Positions 1-60,075 are shown, counted from the first letter of the stretch. The stretch is 64,000 bases of DNA from Undaria pinnatifida (GCA_012845835.1 JABAKD010000010.1:17061204-17125203); one strand, 5' to 3'. Numbers and translations: made by a program. The notes: a model not told the origin generated them from the letters alone.

Positions 1-454
1 CGCGCAGCATCATTATTCTGGTAATGAGGCCTGTGATACAGCCGTGTAGATCTCCCAACCTGCCAAGTCTAATAATGTAGACTATAGGCGGAAGAGCTGC
101 TACACTCACTATTATTATTGTAGACCGCACACAGCCTCTCACGGCATTCCTTTTCCGCCTGTTCAGTCGTGCAATATGTGCAAAACCCAACTGGAGAAAC
201 ATCTCTTCTTGGCCCCCAGGACAAAAATTGCATTTGAAAAATTGCTTCAAAAAAAGTTCAGGCAACGACCAAAAGACACATATCATGTGCACAATTCGCG
301 GTCATAACATGGGAACTCGTGCCATCTCACGACGACCGCGGGGAGATAAGGAGACATCGTTTCGAGTGGAACCCACTAGAAATAAATATTTCGTACAGAA
401 AAAAAATCGCGTACAGACAGGCAGTGTCAGTACTATACATGGGTTTGAATTGTC

Positions 455-640
455 GTTGTTGTTGTTTTCTCACATTAACTTGCATAATAATCAAGAGTCC
501 GTGGTCACAAGACAGCGTCTCCAGTGACTCTGGAGTGGAGGAATACCCCAGGAAAAAAACGCAAGCCAAAAACCAAGAGTGGTACACGCATACATCACAC
601 TTTAGCTGCCGCGAATCATGCCTCAGCATGCGGCACTAAT
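455..640 (-). mobile_element. family D fragment
   Basis: Minus-strand match (TGTTGTTTTCTCACATTAAC, GTCCGTGGTCACAAGACAG, AATACCCCAGGAAAAAA). Confidence 0.62.
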
Positions 641-1329
641 TATTAACAGGAAAATCTCATTTACGGAATCAGGCTGGAATTCTTATTACGCAAGGCCGGG
701 GGTGTGTCGTAGACTATTTTTATTATTTCATTTGCCATCTGACAATGTAGCGTGAGTGTCAAAAACCATAAACATGATGAAAGAACACAAAATCCAGATG
801 AAAGCGTGGAACGATGTTTCCAACAACCATATTGATCAATTTTCAGTAAAAAGAAAAGGTTCTTATTTTCGTCTAGAAAACCTCGAGCCCGAAATGCCAA
901 AAAACTGAAGCACTGCGCTGTCGCGTACTGCTGTATCGTACCAGGTATTTAATGTGATACCGCGGTATTATTAATGGCGCATTAATAATACTCGTAAATA
1001 CGAAATCATTTTTACGTACACTAGAAACAACATGATGAACCGCAAACCGCATTCAGTCCGGCATTTGTGTTTTATTTTGTGTACATGGTGACCACCAGGT
1101 AGTAAACATTATAGAATAGCACAGACATAATAATAGGCTACTACTACTCGTACCCCTGTTGTGTTGTAGATGAGGCTTCAACGTGCAGAAGAGTGGTAGC
1201 AGTGAATAATTATAATTCATATCGGTATGTCATCTAGTAAAGAAAAAAGCCCTACCGCGCGCTGCTGCGCTACTGGGTGTAAGTGTTCCCCTGTTGTTTT
1301 TATATTTTTCTGTTACAAAAATGAAAATA

Positions 1330-1860
1330 CACTCCAGCTGTGAGATCGAGGATTTTGTCGAAACTCATCTTTCTTTGCAAGCTGTGTGTGATACTCCGAC
1401 CGCGCGTATTATGGGTTGTGTATAGGTCGGTGACTCCCCTTGCAACTAACTGCAGTGTAGCTATCAGGGTCAACAGGGTGATGTAGGCGGTCTGTACGCG
1501 GAAACTATAAAACCCGTTTTTGAGGGGGACAAAATCTGACAGCTGAGGAAGGAAATGCATCAGTTTATCAAGTGAATCCTGTAAGTGGAATAACCGGTGA
1601 GGGGAGCGCGGAGTTTTTAAGGACGCGGGGGCCTGGGTTTGATCAAGAGGAGGGGGGGGGGGACGGGCGGGGTAGCTCATCTGCGCGTGGAAACTATGAA
1701 TCCTATCCTGTACGTCGTACAACCAGTGAGGAGAGGGCGGAGCGTTCGAGGAGGTGGGGGTTGGGGGGGGGGGGGGGTGGGGGGGGTGAAGGGGGGGGAG
1801 GGGGGTGGAGAAAGGGTATATCTTTAGGTCGCATACATTGTAGGGGTTTGCCATACGCGT
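1330..1860 (-). repeat. family E repeat with G tracts
   Basis: It begins with the hairpin core CAGCTGTGAGATCGAGG...CTTTGCAAGCTG. Then come GTCAACAGGGTGATG, the module GCGGAAACTATAAAACCCG, and G-rich tracts. Plus orientation is defined as ending GATCTCACAGCTGG. Confidence 0.75.
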
Positions 1861-2129
1861 GGTACTAGGTCCAGGCGATGGTGCGGGTGGTGGGGAAGGA
1901 GGGGGCGTTGGGGGGGGGGGGGAGGGGGAATGAAAGCTACGTCATGGATGGCTAGAAAGATAATGACGTGATACGAATTGCGTAGAAGTGTTCATTGCTC
2001 TGGCCGATTTCAATTGTAGGTGGGGCGTTTATTGTGAAACATGTCCTTTTCCAGCAGCAGCCGAGAAAAACTAACGATGAACAATCAGCATCAGTGACTA
2101 GCCGGGGCGACTCTTCTCCTGGTTAGCCT

Positions 2130-2440
2130 CGAATAATAGAGGAAGAGAGTTGGTTCTGATGGGGTTTGAATCTCACGTGGGTCAGACTCTTGAGTTTATT
2201 TGGAAACAAACAAAAAGTCAAAGAGGAATTCACTGCGCTGTTGAGAGCGCGCCTAGAAGCGTGGGTACATAAGCGCAAATTCGATGTGGAGTCGACGAGG
2301 AGGGAGAAGAAATGGAGGGCTTCTCGCCATAAAATGAAGGCGCTTACCGGTAGTGCGCGGGGGGTAAAAGATTCTGCTTAGTGGCCCTGGATCTGAGGTA
2401 CGTCTGCGGAGGGAGAAAGAGAAAACAAATTTGCGAAGAC
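2130..2440 (+). mobile_element. SINE-B fragment
   Basis: It begins at the B box (GGTTTGAATCTCACGTGGG) and carries the SINE-B body (AAATTCGATGTGGAGTCGAC, GTGGCCCTGGATCTGAG). The 5' part is missing or diverged. Confidence 0.65.
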
Positions 2441-2460
2441 AAGCAACAAAAAGTGACTAA

Positions 2461-2605
2461 ATACTACTACTGCTACTACTTCTACTAACACTACTACTAC
2501 AACTGCTGCTGCTGCTTCTACTGCTACTACTACTACCACTACTACTACTACCACCACTACTTTTACACTACTACTACAGCTACTACTACTGCTGCTGCTA
2601 CTGTA
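2461..2605 (+). repeat. imperfect (CTA)n/(CTG)n microsatellite
   Basis: Triplet array of CTA with CTG, CCA and TTC variants. Confidence 0.9.
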
Positions 2606-2664
2606 TTTATACGTAGAAAACCTGGTTGACTTTTTAGGTGGTTAATGATAGCACTCACTTGTTG

Positions 2665-2920
2665 TTGGTTCTCACATTAACTCGCATAGTCATATCCGTG
2701 GTCACATTAAATTTAATTACCCTGTGACCAGGTACGATACCTTGTACACTACTTTTTTTCTGTTTCTTGATTCCATTTGTTACCCTCGCATTACTCTCGC
2801 GCCCCCTCTTCAAGTAGTAGGGGTATTCCTCAGCTCCAGAGTGACTGGAGCCTGTCCTGTGACCACGGACTTGATTATGCGAGTTAATGTGAGAACAACA
2901 ACAACAACAACAACAACAAC
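2665..2920 (+). mobile_element. family D fragment with (CAA)n tail
   Basis: GTGACTGGAGCCTGTCCTGT, ACCACGGACTTGATTATGCG and GTTAATGTGAGAACAACAAC match the family D 3' end. Confidence 0.62.
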
Positions 2921-3099
2921 CTACCCATATCTATATCTATGATGAGAGCGATACGTTACTGCGCTTTGCTCCTTTACGATGATGATGTTATTTTTGCTCG
3001 CCGTTCGCCGTATATATGTACGTATCACTCCGGAACATTCGCGATCGACGTCCACCGCATGTTCCATCATAACTCGACAACACTAACAACTCGAGCATC

Positions 3100-3610
3100 A
3101 TCAAGTCTAGGCTGGACGACCTCCGCTGGCCTGCCACACGCGTTTAGCAAACCCCTACATGTATGCGACCTAAAGCCCTCCCCCCCCGCCCCCACAAGAA
3201 ATATTTATAGTTTCCACGCACAAATAAACCTGCCCCGCCCGTCCCCTCCCCCCCCCTCCCCCCCTCCCGCCTCCCTTTTGATCAAAATCAGCCCCCCACG
3301 TCCTTAAAAACTCCGCCCTCCCCTCACCGGATATTCTACTTACAGGATTCACTTGATAAACTGATGCTTTTCCTTCCACAGCTGTCAGATTTTGTCCCCC
3401 TCAGAAACGGGTTTTATAGTTTCCGCGTACAGACTGCCTAACATCACCCTGTTGACCCTGATACGATCGTACCTACACTGTAGTTGCAAGGGGAGTCGCC
3501 GACCTATATCCTTAATGAGGACACACAACCCGTAATACGCGCGATCGGAGTATCACACACCGCTTGCAAAGATGAGTTTCGACAAAATATTCGATCTCAC
3601 AGCTGGAATG
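3100..3610 (+). repeat. family E repeat with C tracts
   Basis: Complete unit: C-rich part, two TTTATAGTTTCC modules, the GGGGAGTCGCCGACCTATAT segment and the terminal hairpin core. Confidence 0.78.
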
Positions 3611-3860
3611 TTTTTTTTTTTTTTTCCTTTTTTTTTTTTCATCCTCCGGCGGATGGGGAAAAATAAAGCTTTAGCTCACCACACTTCCACGTATTTTCAT
3701 ACGCGTCGTGTGTCGATTTAACTCAGTTGCTTTCGCAGCCCAACGCTAGCTGGCGCACCCTTCGGGTTCCATTGTAGGTATAGCGTAAGCTGTCCCTATC
3801 AGTGGTCTTCGTTACAACCCCGGCAGCGCAAGCTGCCGTTGTATACGGATGATATATACA
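3608..3860 (-). mobile_element. family C A-tailed element
   Basis: Poly-T/C at left, then CCTCCGGCGGATGGGG and the same body as 21291-21700, including GGCAGCGCAAGCTGCCG. It abuts the end of a family E unit. Confidence 0.65.
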
Positions 3861-4017
3861 GGGAGTACACACGTGCCTACGAACCCGGTAGACTCAGTAA
3901 GTAGCCCACCCCAGACGGTAATCACACTATATAACAATTAGTAATGGTTGTGCTGGATGTAGATGGGTGGAAAGAGGGACACAAGAGTTTATGTTTGAAA
4001 AGTACAAATACAACTAC

Positions 4018-4230
4018 ACGCCAGCTGTGAGATCGAAGATATTGTCGAAACTCATCTTTCTGCTATGAAGTTGCAAGCTGTGTGTGATACTTCGATCGCG
4101 CGTATTACTGGGTGTGTGTCCTCATTAGGGATATGGGTCGGCGACTCCCCTTGGAACTACAGATAGTGTAGTTTTTACCAGGATCAACAGGGTAATGTTG
4201 TCGGTCGGTGCGCGGAAACTCTAAAAGTTT
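4018..4230 (-). repeat. family E partial copy
   Basis: It has the core CAGCTGTGAGATCGAAGATA, then GGTCGGCGACTCCCC and GCGCGGAAACTCTAAAAG. Confidence 0.72.
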
Positions 4231-4927
4231 AATTTATAGACTAGACTAGTCTATATGATCCGATGGTGATGTTATTATATTGTTTTTCATAACTCTACAA
4301 GGGGGCTTCGGCGAAGCCGAGTAAGGGCCGCCGTCGAAGCAAATGCCGCAGGCAACGAAACAATAAAACTATTAATAAGTGCAAAAAGAGGTGCCGCAGT
4401 TGCCAAGGGCTGACTTATCCCGAGCCCGTGGAATGTCCGATTGTTGCCGCACAGATCGAATAGTATAATAGTGCGTTGAGTAGTGTGATGAAAAAAAGGT
4501 AGACACTGGTTGTTGAGCGCTGGATGTAGATCGGTGGAAAGATCACAGAGAGAGCTGAATATATACCTGGTACGACGTATATGATCTGATGTTGTATTAT
4601 AATTTTCATGATTATTTATAGGGCGGTGTCATGTCTTCAAATTGATGCAAAAAATGACAGAAATCGTATGTAAGTGATGAACACTCTGCATTGCCGGCCC
4701 GCCCGCCCTCGGAACCAAAACCCACCTCCCACCCACGCCCCTCCTCTGCAACATCACACTGTCTGCTCACGCCCGGCCGTGTGCGGTGTAGTTCGCACAG
4801 CTATAGCTGCACGGCGTCGCGTGTCTTCCTCCTCTGCACAACCTACAGCAAGCACAGCATCAGTACTTGTACCAAAGTACACGTTTCTGCTTTTTATTTT
4901 GTGGTGGTACCCGAAAAATCACAGGGC

Positions 4928-51905
<46,978 letters not shown>

Positions 51906-53389
51906 CTCGTGACATCCGCGTGGCCTCGACCGGTCAAGACTGGGACCGCTACCGCGATACCTTTGCCAGCTGCTTGTGTTTTGTTTGCCGCTTTGGAATC
52001 ATTGGCATTCTCTTTCATTGGGATGCTCACGACACAACCTCCACATGCTTGGTGCGCTCATTGGGATCGTGTACGATAATCGGGTAGCTGGTCGTAGGTT
52101 CAGAGTTTGCGCAGGTCTGCTGTCGGCTAGCGACGGCGCGAAACTCACGGCAGGCTCGTTTCCCCTGCCCCCCCCCCCTTCTCCGATTTACTAAGCTTCT
52201 ATTCTGCAGCCAAGGTCGCACTGTAGCGCGATGGGGCTCTATAAGACATGCCTGGCAGAGATGGAGGGTTACGGTAGTACGCATGATCTTCAGACGTCGC
52301 CGTGCACCGGTCCATGGAGCAGGGCGTGTCATGTCGTGTTGTGTTGTCTATCTCATTGTAGTATCTTGGATTCCAAGGCGGCTGCCTTATCTAGACAGAA
52401 AATATACCTGTTTATCTGTTTTGGAGAGCCTAGCCCATGGCTAGAGTTAGGGAAGGTGCACTATAGGTTGCTCCCTTCATCTTTATGCAATATTATTATA
52501 CATTCGTGTCAAGTGTTCTCCGGCAAATCTCTGGCATCGTGAGTCGGCGCAGGTTTCTTGTTTTGTAGCTGTTGGTTTGGTTTTTGTGGCTTCTCTACTT
52601 GAGAAATGCCCTCGCGCACCTCGTTTGAACTCATAGACAGAAAAAAAGTCGGTGCCTTTAATTGGGGGAGGGGCGGAGGGTTTGGCGTGTTTTGAATGTT
52701 TGCGTATGGGTCGTTGGCCTGGGGCGTAAATTAATAGTTTCTTAGCTTCTTTGGTAGCTCAGCGAATTTTGCACCCTTGTAATCTTACTTGGACCCCGTT
52801 ATCGGGGGCGCCTCACCTGGAAAGGCGCCCCGACAAAAAGCATTTCAGATTTTCCGTGATGGCAGTGAATTTGAACGCCCTTTGCGATTGATTGCGATTT
52901 ATTGCCTTGCCGCCTCTTTCCCGGAGATGAGCTTAGCAGTCAGAGAGGCGCTTAGACACACGAAACACGGGCGTAGGTAGTTTCGAAGTCAGGTGAGGGC
53001 ATATAAGTCCTTGATGGATGGACGTGGCATTTTAGGAGTAAAAGAGAGGACCTATAAATACCGGATGGGTGGGCTTGGTATTTTAAGGGTCAGCGGGGTG
53101 CCTATTTCGGCTCAGCACGTCATGTGTACGGCTGTTAAGTGATTGTTCTTTCAACCTACCCAGGGCGGAAACGACGCAAAATATGGCGGTCGATTGTCAG
53201 GGCCGTCTAGTAATAAAGATCGTTTTGGGTCTTTGCGGTCCCTTCTCAAAATGCTGGGCGAGAGTACCAATAGCTTGAGATACGGGGGTTATTGTAGCTT
53301 GGACTACCGATGTTTCGATTCATTTTTATCCTCGAAGGCCAGGTTAGATAGGGGGGATTGTATGTCACAGAGGGTTGACGAGGGAGGAA

Positions 53390-54300
53390 TCGGTTCCTTT
53401 TTGGGCACACTGTCCAGCGGGTGTGTAATCGCGCGGGTACGGACGTGGAAATGGCGTTACGCGGAAGTAACCCTACGAGGCCTTATAAGATAAAGGAGGT
53501 TGTGGCATATTGACAACGGATTTCTCTGGCCCTCTTGAGCGCTGCCTTGTTGGCGCGTGATTGCGCGGGGATCATGGCGTTACACGAACCCTACGAGGCC
53601 TCGTTAGAGAAGGGAGGTTCTGCGTCGCAGCGCGTTGGCACCGAATCTATCGTTGCCCTCTTAGACGTCGCCCTGCTAGCGCGTGGTTTCACGGGTTTCA
53701 ACGCGGGGTTGGCGTTATACGGAGATAGGTTTCGTGGCAGACCTCACAACCCCAAAGGTATCGTTAGGTAGGGATGGGAATCCTGCCCAGCTGGCACGGC
53801 TGCGTGGTTTTGGATGCAAGGATGGCGTTACGCGGAGATCGCTGAAGTTGTAGCGCGTTGATAGCGGAAGAATCGTTACCCTCTTGGGGGCATCGCCGTG
53901 CGGGCGCGTGAGTTCACGGGTTTCAACACGGGGATGGCGGCATGCCGAAATGGTGATCGCGGAGCACATCATAACCTTGAAGGGATGCCTTGTTGGATAG
54001 GGGGCTTTGTAACGCGTTGAAAAAATATATATCGTTGCCCTCTTGGGTGTCGCTCTGCTGGCCCGCGATCGCGTGGGTTGGACGCGGTTACGGCGTTGTT
54101 TGAAGGCGACGTTCGCCGAGTAGCTCATAAACCCAAGAGGCGTCGTTAGGTAGGGCAGGTTGTAGTGAATCGACAACGGAAGAATCGTTACCCTCTTGAT
54201 CACTGCCTTGCTGGCGCATGATCGTGCGGGTTTCGACGCGGGGATGGCGTTACGCGAATACGGCGTTCGCGGAGTATCTTTGAACATTTTCTGCGTACAA
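53390..54300 (+). repeat. degenerate tandem array, unit ~155 bp, about six copies
   Basis: The theme ATCGTT(A/G)CCCTCTTGG...GCCCTGCTGGCGCGTGA then GGGTTTCAACGCGGGGATGG recurs starting near 53393, 53527, 53651, 53872, 54029 and 54184. Copies differ widely. Open frames on both strands are products of the repeat. Confidence 0.75.
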
Positions 54301-55941
54301 ACGATACGGCCGTGTGGCCAGGTGTGCAAGTTTGAGAGAGAAATATCAGTTTACGGCACGTTTAACAAAGAAGAGGAGAAAGGTTAGACCGCGGTATAAT
54401 GCTCACATAGGGTAGATGTAGTGGAGAGCGTGCCGGTAGTAGAATGTAGCACGCCGTTTATATATTTATTTTTACGTTCTTATCTAGTCGTAAGTGTGCC
54501 AAATGTCGTCGATCGAGTGCAGTCTAATTTTTTGGTCACCACTTGTATTGCTGTTCTTGCTCGTACATGTTGCGTACCAGGTATAGGTGTAGTTTGAAGA
54601 TTCGCTACTTTATTTACATATTTATGTCCGGGATCTCCTTAATTTATTTGGTGGTATAACAAATCTCCCCGAAGTGTGTTCTGTGTTAATATCGACAGAT
54701 CATTCGCGCTGTAGAGACACCTGGTACTTTATTTTTTCTTCCCACGCGGAACTGCGCCCATTAGGGGCCCGCGGGGAACAGGGCGATTAGTCCCAGGAGG
54801 GCGCAATGATCTCGCGGGAATGCTCCAAGAGTATTCCGGACCATAGATGTGCATTCAGCTGTAATCTCCATACCACGCTGAATGGAAAATGTAGTGACCG
54901 TTGCGGCATTAATATGAACAGAAAACGGTTATTATATTTTCGTCCAGAGAGATAAGCGGCAAAAATGCCGGTACGGCAGAGGTCCCTCTATATAGTGCCG
55001 GTTGAGTAGTGCCGGTTATTGGCGTATGTGACGATACGACGTGGCGTGGTCGCAGAGGCTGGCGCTGGCAGCAATTAAGCTAACCGAAGGAGCGTGCAAG
55101 ATGCACGAGACAGAAATGTATTGATGTCTTGACGGGCGCTTTCGGCCAACAGAAGCGACACTTGGGAACAATGGACTGTGTCCAGAGTTCAGGGGACACT
55201 GGAAACTGACGAAGAATAGAAGGGTGAGAGAAGAGCGAGGAGGGAAAGGGGTGGGGCCACCCGTATCATCCGTCCCAGCGTCCAGAGTGTCTCAGCGTCC
55301 AGGGTACTACTCCTTCCAGAAGCCTCTGATTTCGAGAACTCGACTACCTCGTACAACACGATCTTCTCGAACTATTACAGCAGTAGTCGAACAGGTGGTA
55401 ATCCCGCCGCTTTTCTCGAACAATTCTTCCAATAAAGTTCTGGTTCAGCCTTCTGGTACTGCTACGACTACGAGTACAGCAATGAACCAATCAATGCTAC
55501 TGAACATTGCGTCGATAGGTGGTGGTCTAAAACGCCTATCCTCAACACTCCCCCACAACGGAAGTGGCATATCAAAGTTTCATTCAATAGCATGTTCCAC
55601 TTGAAATCAAGCTACACACCAATCAGAGGTACGACGCATGTCATTTCTCACTGAGGTGTAATGCAGACTTGCTCACGCAATTAACAAACCTCGAATTTCC
55701 GTGTCCCGTGTATTCCAACCGAATAAAAAACTAACGCTTATACGATGACAGGTTCAGGAACTGTGAATCAAATGTTGAAGCCATTAATGCAACTGGTTCC
55801 AAAATGTGTCTCGAGTCCAAGGCTGAGGACACTGAGCAGGTTTCAACTCAGCAAATCTACTGTTGTTGCTCGCGCTACTCAAACGCCCTGAACTTAGGTG
55901 ATTAACCTGAGTGCACTAGTTATCTGCTAATCCCAACGGAA

Positions 55942-56556
55942 TTATCCTACGAACCATAGTGCGGTAACAACGTAACCCCCCTCCCCCATTTTTGGATGCC
56001 AGTGCTCTTGGCGAGTTGATCGCCTCACACAGAAAATCTTGTCATCATGAGCTCTCCTCATAGAAAAAGGAAGGAGTCCACTGTCAACAAGCATGGAGCG
56101 AACCGTTCTGCACACCGTCCGTCCGAAGATTTCCAATACACCGACCTGCTGTGGTGTGCTGGCGACAGCGAATTCCTAAGTGATGCCTGAACCTAATCAG
56201 TAATCCTTGAACTCGACGCCCGTAAGTTTGCCTCCCTTGTCGGCACGCCATCTGATGATGCGTTTGCCGAGACGTTTCACGGTTGAAGTGACGAACAGCT
56301 GAAACGAGGCAAGGGCTCGATTTTCAACTTCGCTGCAGAGAAGGTAGACTGCGGCCCACTTGGTGAACTGGTCGCTGATTTTGCGGACAAACTTATATCC
56401 ACCATGATGAGTCGTTGGTATGAAGGGGCCCGTGAGATCTCTGTACACGAGCTGAAGTGGCGTATTAATGGCGGCGTGGTTGGCTTTCTTGGGGTTAGCC
56501 AGCTGATAGCTTTTCCCCACCGCACAATACGTCATATTCCGTAATAGAACCGTCAA
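55942..56556 (-). pseudogene. Ty1/copia integrase fragment, broken
   Basis: On the minus strand one frame gives CAVGKSYQL (end of the zinc-finger region), then LVYRDLTGPF, FVRKISDQFTKWAAVYLL and RWRADKGGKLTGVEF, matching the copia integrase core order (H-DL-GP, ...F-D..., DNGGEF). A stop follows at 56197. A second piece, GVLEIFGRTVCRTVRSMLVD, continues in another frame with further breaks. The element is inactive. No LTRs or RT were recognised nearby. Confidence 0.75.
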
Positions 56557-57164
56557 ATGCGACCTTGCGAGGGGTGTTGTTGTGCAGTGCTCGTGGTCAA
56601 AAGAAAAACCTCGAGAAGTCGGTTATACGCCGGCGCGGGTGTTTGCTTACAGTTAGTGTTGTTCTAGCTCCTATCTCCGTCTGCTGGGTCCCGCTCGTTC
56701 CTACCGCTGTTCAGCTTCTCGTACAGTGGTCGGTGCTGCGTGGGTGACAGTACGACATGATAGTGGTGGTAGTTTAATCGAGAGTTGCAGTTTGATTTTG
56801 CAGGAAAAGTGGTGAATGTCGTATGCCCGCGAGACTCTACGGTGATGCCGTGCGGGTGGTAACTCTCTACAACACCCCACTACTGGAGACGGCCCGGCCC
56901 TAATTCAACCGGATCGTCAGGTCGGCGTGCCGCATTCACACACACCCTAGGCACATATCGTCATCTGCTGCCCCTGATTGGGTAGCGCCTGGGGGGGGGG
57001 TTGTTGCTCTAGTGTCCTTTTTTATTGTTCTCGTTTTGGAAGACATCGGGGTGTTCAGTGTAGTGGTGGAGTATAGGTGACCTCAAAGAGGCCTTTTACA
57101 CTCTTGGTTACGCAAGTTTCCCACGTAGAACCAGGAGCCTATGTTGGTTGCTTTTGTTAAGTTT

Positions 57165-57260
57165 CGTGCAGCCGTGAGATCGAGGATATAATCGAAATTC
57201 TGATTTGCAATCGTGTGTGATACTCCGATCGCGCATGTCACGGGGTTGTGTGTGTCCTCA
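57165..57260 (-). repeat. family E terminal core, outside the kinase gene
   Basis: GCAGCCGTGAGATCGAGG...GTGTGTGATACTCCGATCGC. Other isolated cores lie at 19295-19360, 20865-20925, 41880-41940, 42930-43020 and 43205-43270. Confidence 0.6.
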
Positions 57261-58394
57261 TAGTCACTAACTTATTAGCCGCCCGTTGTTTGCTTGTGGG
57301 TCCTCAAATGTGTAAAAAAAATAGTACATTAGTATTGGTTCGTGTCTCGGCGAAGGCGTCGGTCGTGCGCGTAACACGCGTAAAACGCAATTCGATGATC
57401 AACTAGACCCATAGGAAGGCGAGGAACACAAGCCTACTGTCGTACACAGAGTTCACAAGGTATATCCTGCCTGGAATAACAGGTTATTAAGTGCATCGGT
57501 ACTCCCCTGGCCAGGGTCAACATGAACGAACAAGAAGCTCGTGACAATTTGGCTTAAGTGTGCCTCCGAAATCTGAGGCATGATAATATGTACGGGAGAT
57601 ACGGAATCGTATTGTACGCCCCGGACACAAGCTTGTGGCTACGTACGGTCTTGTTTCAAGAGAATGCAGTCAACCGCTATAAGGCAGTGCCAATGAAATG
57701 CATTGGCGTGCTGTTCCCCACCGTGCCTTTGCTACTTTTGGTTGGACGGTGGTGGTGGTGTACGATGTGCGAGTGCGCACATCGTCGGCAGCAGCTATCA
57801 CTAAGCAGTGCTTTAGATTGGACGGTCATACGAGCGGCTTCCCATAATGCCATGTTCTAAAAGTGAGACAGCTGCAAGGGCCGCTGCCACGATATTTTGT
57901 ACCGGGTAAGCTCTATAAAACACCTGTTCACTATCGCCGCGTGCTACGATAGAGGTTCGCCACATTTTTTCTGAGGTTTCTCACTTTAGGAGGTCAAGAC
58001 ATGTCTTTCTTCACCCAAACACCGATTATTAATTGTAGAAAAATTAAACTGTTGACCGAAGGAAACATCCCATGGTCAAAGTATAGAAGGAGGATCATGC
58101 AAAGAAATGACATTTTTTTTCCGACGGGTTTGGGTTAAGGAGCCCCGTCATTCAGAAAATATTTCCGCCGAAAAGTGCTACCTCTATCGTAGCACGAGTC
58201 TATTGTTATGTTTGCCTTCCGACGATGTGCAGAATGGGCTTTCTTTGACGTTGGTCACTCACATCAATTAGCACGTACCTGGTGCATAAGTTATCGTAGA
58301 TGGATAAATCGTATACGCAACATACCACACCTGTGACCGCTCGGCTTGTGGAGAAGGCACTCGTTCGCCGACAAGCAGCTTGCGGCTCGTGGGG

Positions 58395-58590
58395 AAAGAA
58401 CTCCACGAGATGCGCTCGCTCGCCGAGAAGCGTTTGCTCGCCGACACGCGTTCGCTCGCCGAGAGGCTTTCCCTCGCCGACGGGCGTTCGCTTGCCGACA
58501 GGCATTCGCTCGCCGAAATTTGTTCGCGCGCCAAACGGCGTTCGTCCATCGAGAGGCATTCGCCTGCCAAGAGCCGTTCGCTCGTTGACA
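58395..58590 (+). repeat. 18-bp minisatellite, about ten copies
   Basis: The unit is CGTTCGCTCGCCGAGAGG with variants. It is open in several frames (six-residue repeats such as RSLADR on plus, RRANAS on minus). Confidence 0.88.
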
Positions 58591-59079
58591 GACCGCGTGT
58601 ATAATATGCACGACTACGAATATACCAAGTAGTAGATGATGATGCGTGGGGTGCTCCTGCAGTTGCCTTTTAAAAATGTAAATACGAAACTGAACGAAAA
58701 TGGCCAAGAAGACGCGGGTTCTCAACCAACTCGTGGCGCTCAACACAAACGGCACCCACCCCAGAAAATGGGCAATGGCACTGGCTAACCGTCTGTGTTT
58801 CGGCTGTCGATACTTGTATTTGCTGCCGTACGGGATTCAAGCATTCGAGTTCGTTTGGTATTACATGCATCATTGGAGCACAATATTTATATAATTAGCC
58901 AAAGTCATGCTTGAGGGTGCATGCGATTGAGAAAAACACGTGATCGAACGGTCAGACAATAAAAGCTTTACGTTAGAGAGATCGGAGAAAATTCTGTGGA
59001 ATTCACATCGGGTCCTCATGAGCCTCCACCCAAATATGCCATCAGCGCCCACTATGTCTTGCAGCGACGGGATGTTGAG

Positions 59080-59400
59080 GAAAACGGGGGATCGGTAGGA
59101 TAGAAGGCTCACGCTGTTACCAGGTCGTGGCCGGAATGCCCGTCACCGACGCTGCATTCGTCGAGCTGAGGGGGGGACTACGGGGCGCCGAGGAAAAACG
59201 GGCCGGTCCTCTTGGCTCCGACGTTCATTTGCGTTGTGCTGGCGGCATGCTGCAGCGACGGAGAGCCAGGAAAGAGCAGAAGATCGGTTGGATGTAGGGC
59301 GCACGCTGTTACCGGGCTGTGGCATTAATACCCGATTGGCACCGACAACAGTTGTGCATCTGGCAGGGGGGGCGTTGCAGGGACGTGAAATCGAAACAAA
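59080..59400. repeat. degenerate ~185-bp direct repeat
   Basis: Two units share GATCGGTAGGAT/GATCGGTTGGAT, CACGCTGTTACC(A/G)GG and a later GGGGGG tract. Confidence 0.5.
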
Positions 59401-59739
59401 CGCAATGCAGTATGCACCTGGCGCATGTTGAACGCTACCAAAAGAGTAAAGCAAGTTATAACTACTTTGCCCACTCTCAATAAATAGATCTCCGGTCACA
59501 TATCCATCTGTCGCGCATATTTATCGTCACGCAACGCCCTTGATGCTTCTTTAATATATCGCGATGCTTGTTCTATCAATTTGTATCTGGATCTGATAGG
59601 TTGGAGGAGCTCTAGCCTAGAAGTGTTCTGATTTTCTGTTTGAACCCAAGCTGCAAGATAAGCCGATCTCGGGCGCAATGATCTTGGTTTACTTGTAGGG
59701 CCAGAGTTCGCCGTGACATGGTGAACCCATGATGATTGT

Positions 59740-60075
59740 AGGCTCGAGGGTTCTGCCTTGCTGTAACATGGTGAATCCAGGGAGACGCTGTAACATGGTG
59801 AAACCAGGTAGACGATGTAACATGGTCAGCTCAGGGAGACGCTGTAAGATGGTAAACCCAGAGAGACATCGCAACATGGTGAACCCAGGGAGACGCTGTA
59901 GCACGGTGACCCCAGGGGGACGCTGGAACATGGTGAACACGGGGAAATGCTGTAACATGGCGACCCCAGGGAAACGCTCTAACATGGTGTATCCAGGGAG
60001 ACGTCGTAACATGGTGAACCCAGGGAGATGCTGCAACATGTTTATTCCAGGGAGACGCTGTAACAACATGGATCA
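59740..60075 (+). repeat. 27-bp minisatellite, about twelve copies
   Basis: The unit GCTGTAACATGGTGAACCCA plus GGGAGAC repeats with ~10-20% divergence. Both strands are open through the array (nine-residue repeats RRCNMVNPG and FTMLQRLPG). Confidence 0.9.

Larger units (their letters stand above)
1..4927. other. repeat-rich region upstream of the kinase gene
   Basis: It holds family D (455-640, 2665-2920), family E (1330-1860, 3100-3610, 4018-4230), a SINE-B fragment (2130-2440), a family C element (3608-3860), homopolymeric G and C tracts and simple repeats. I see no coding region. The kinase promoter must lie here or just upstream of 4928, but no core element is clear. Confidence 0.6.

Noticed and set aside
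53715..54329. 204-codon minus-strand ORF
   Set aside because: It spans the degenerate tandem array, and repeats in it are not kept as protein repeats.
58700..58894. 64-codon ORF starting MAKKTRVLNQL
   Set aside because: It has no family similarity that I recognise and no splice or context support, so it was left uncalled.
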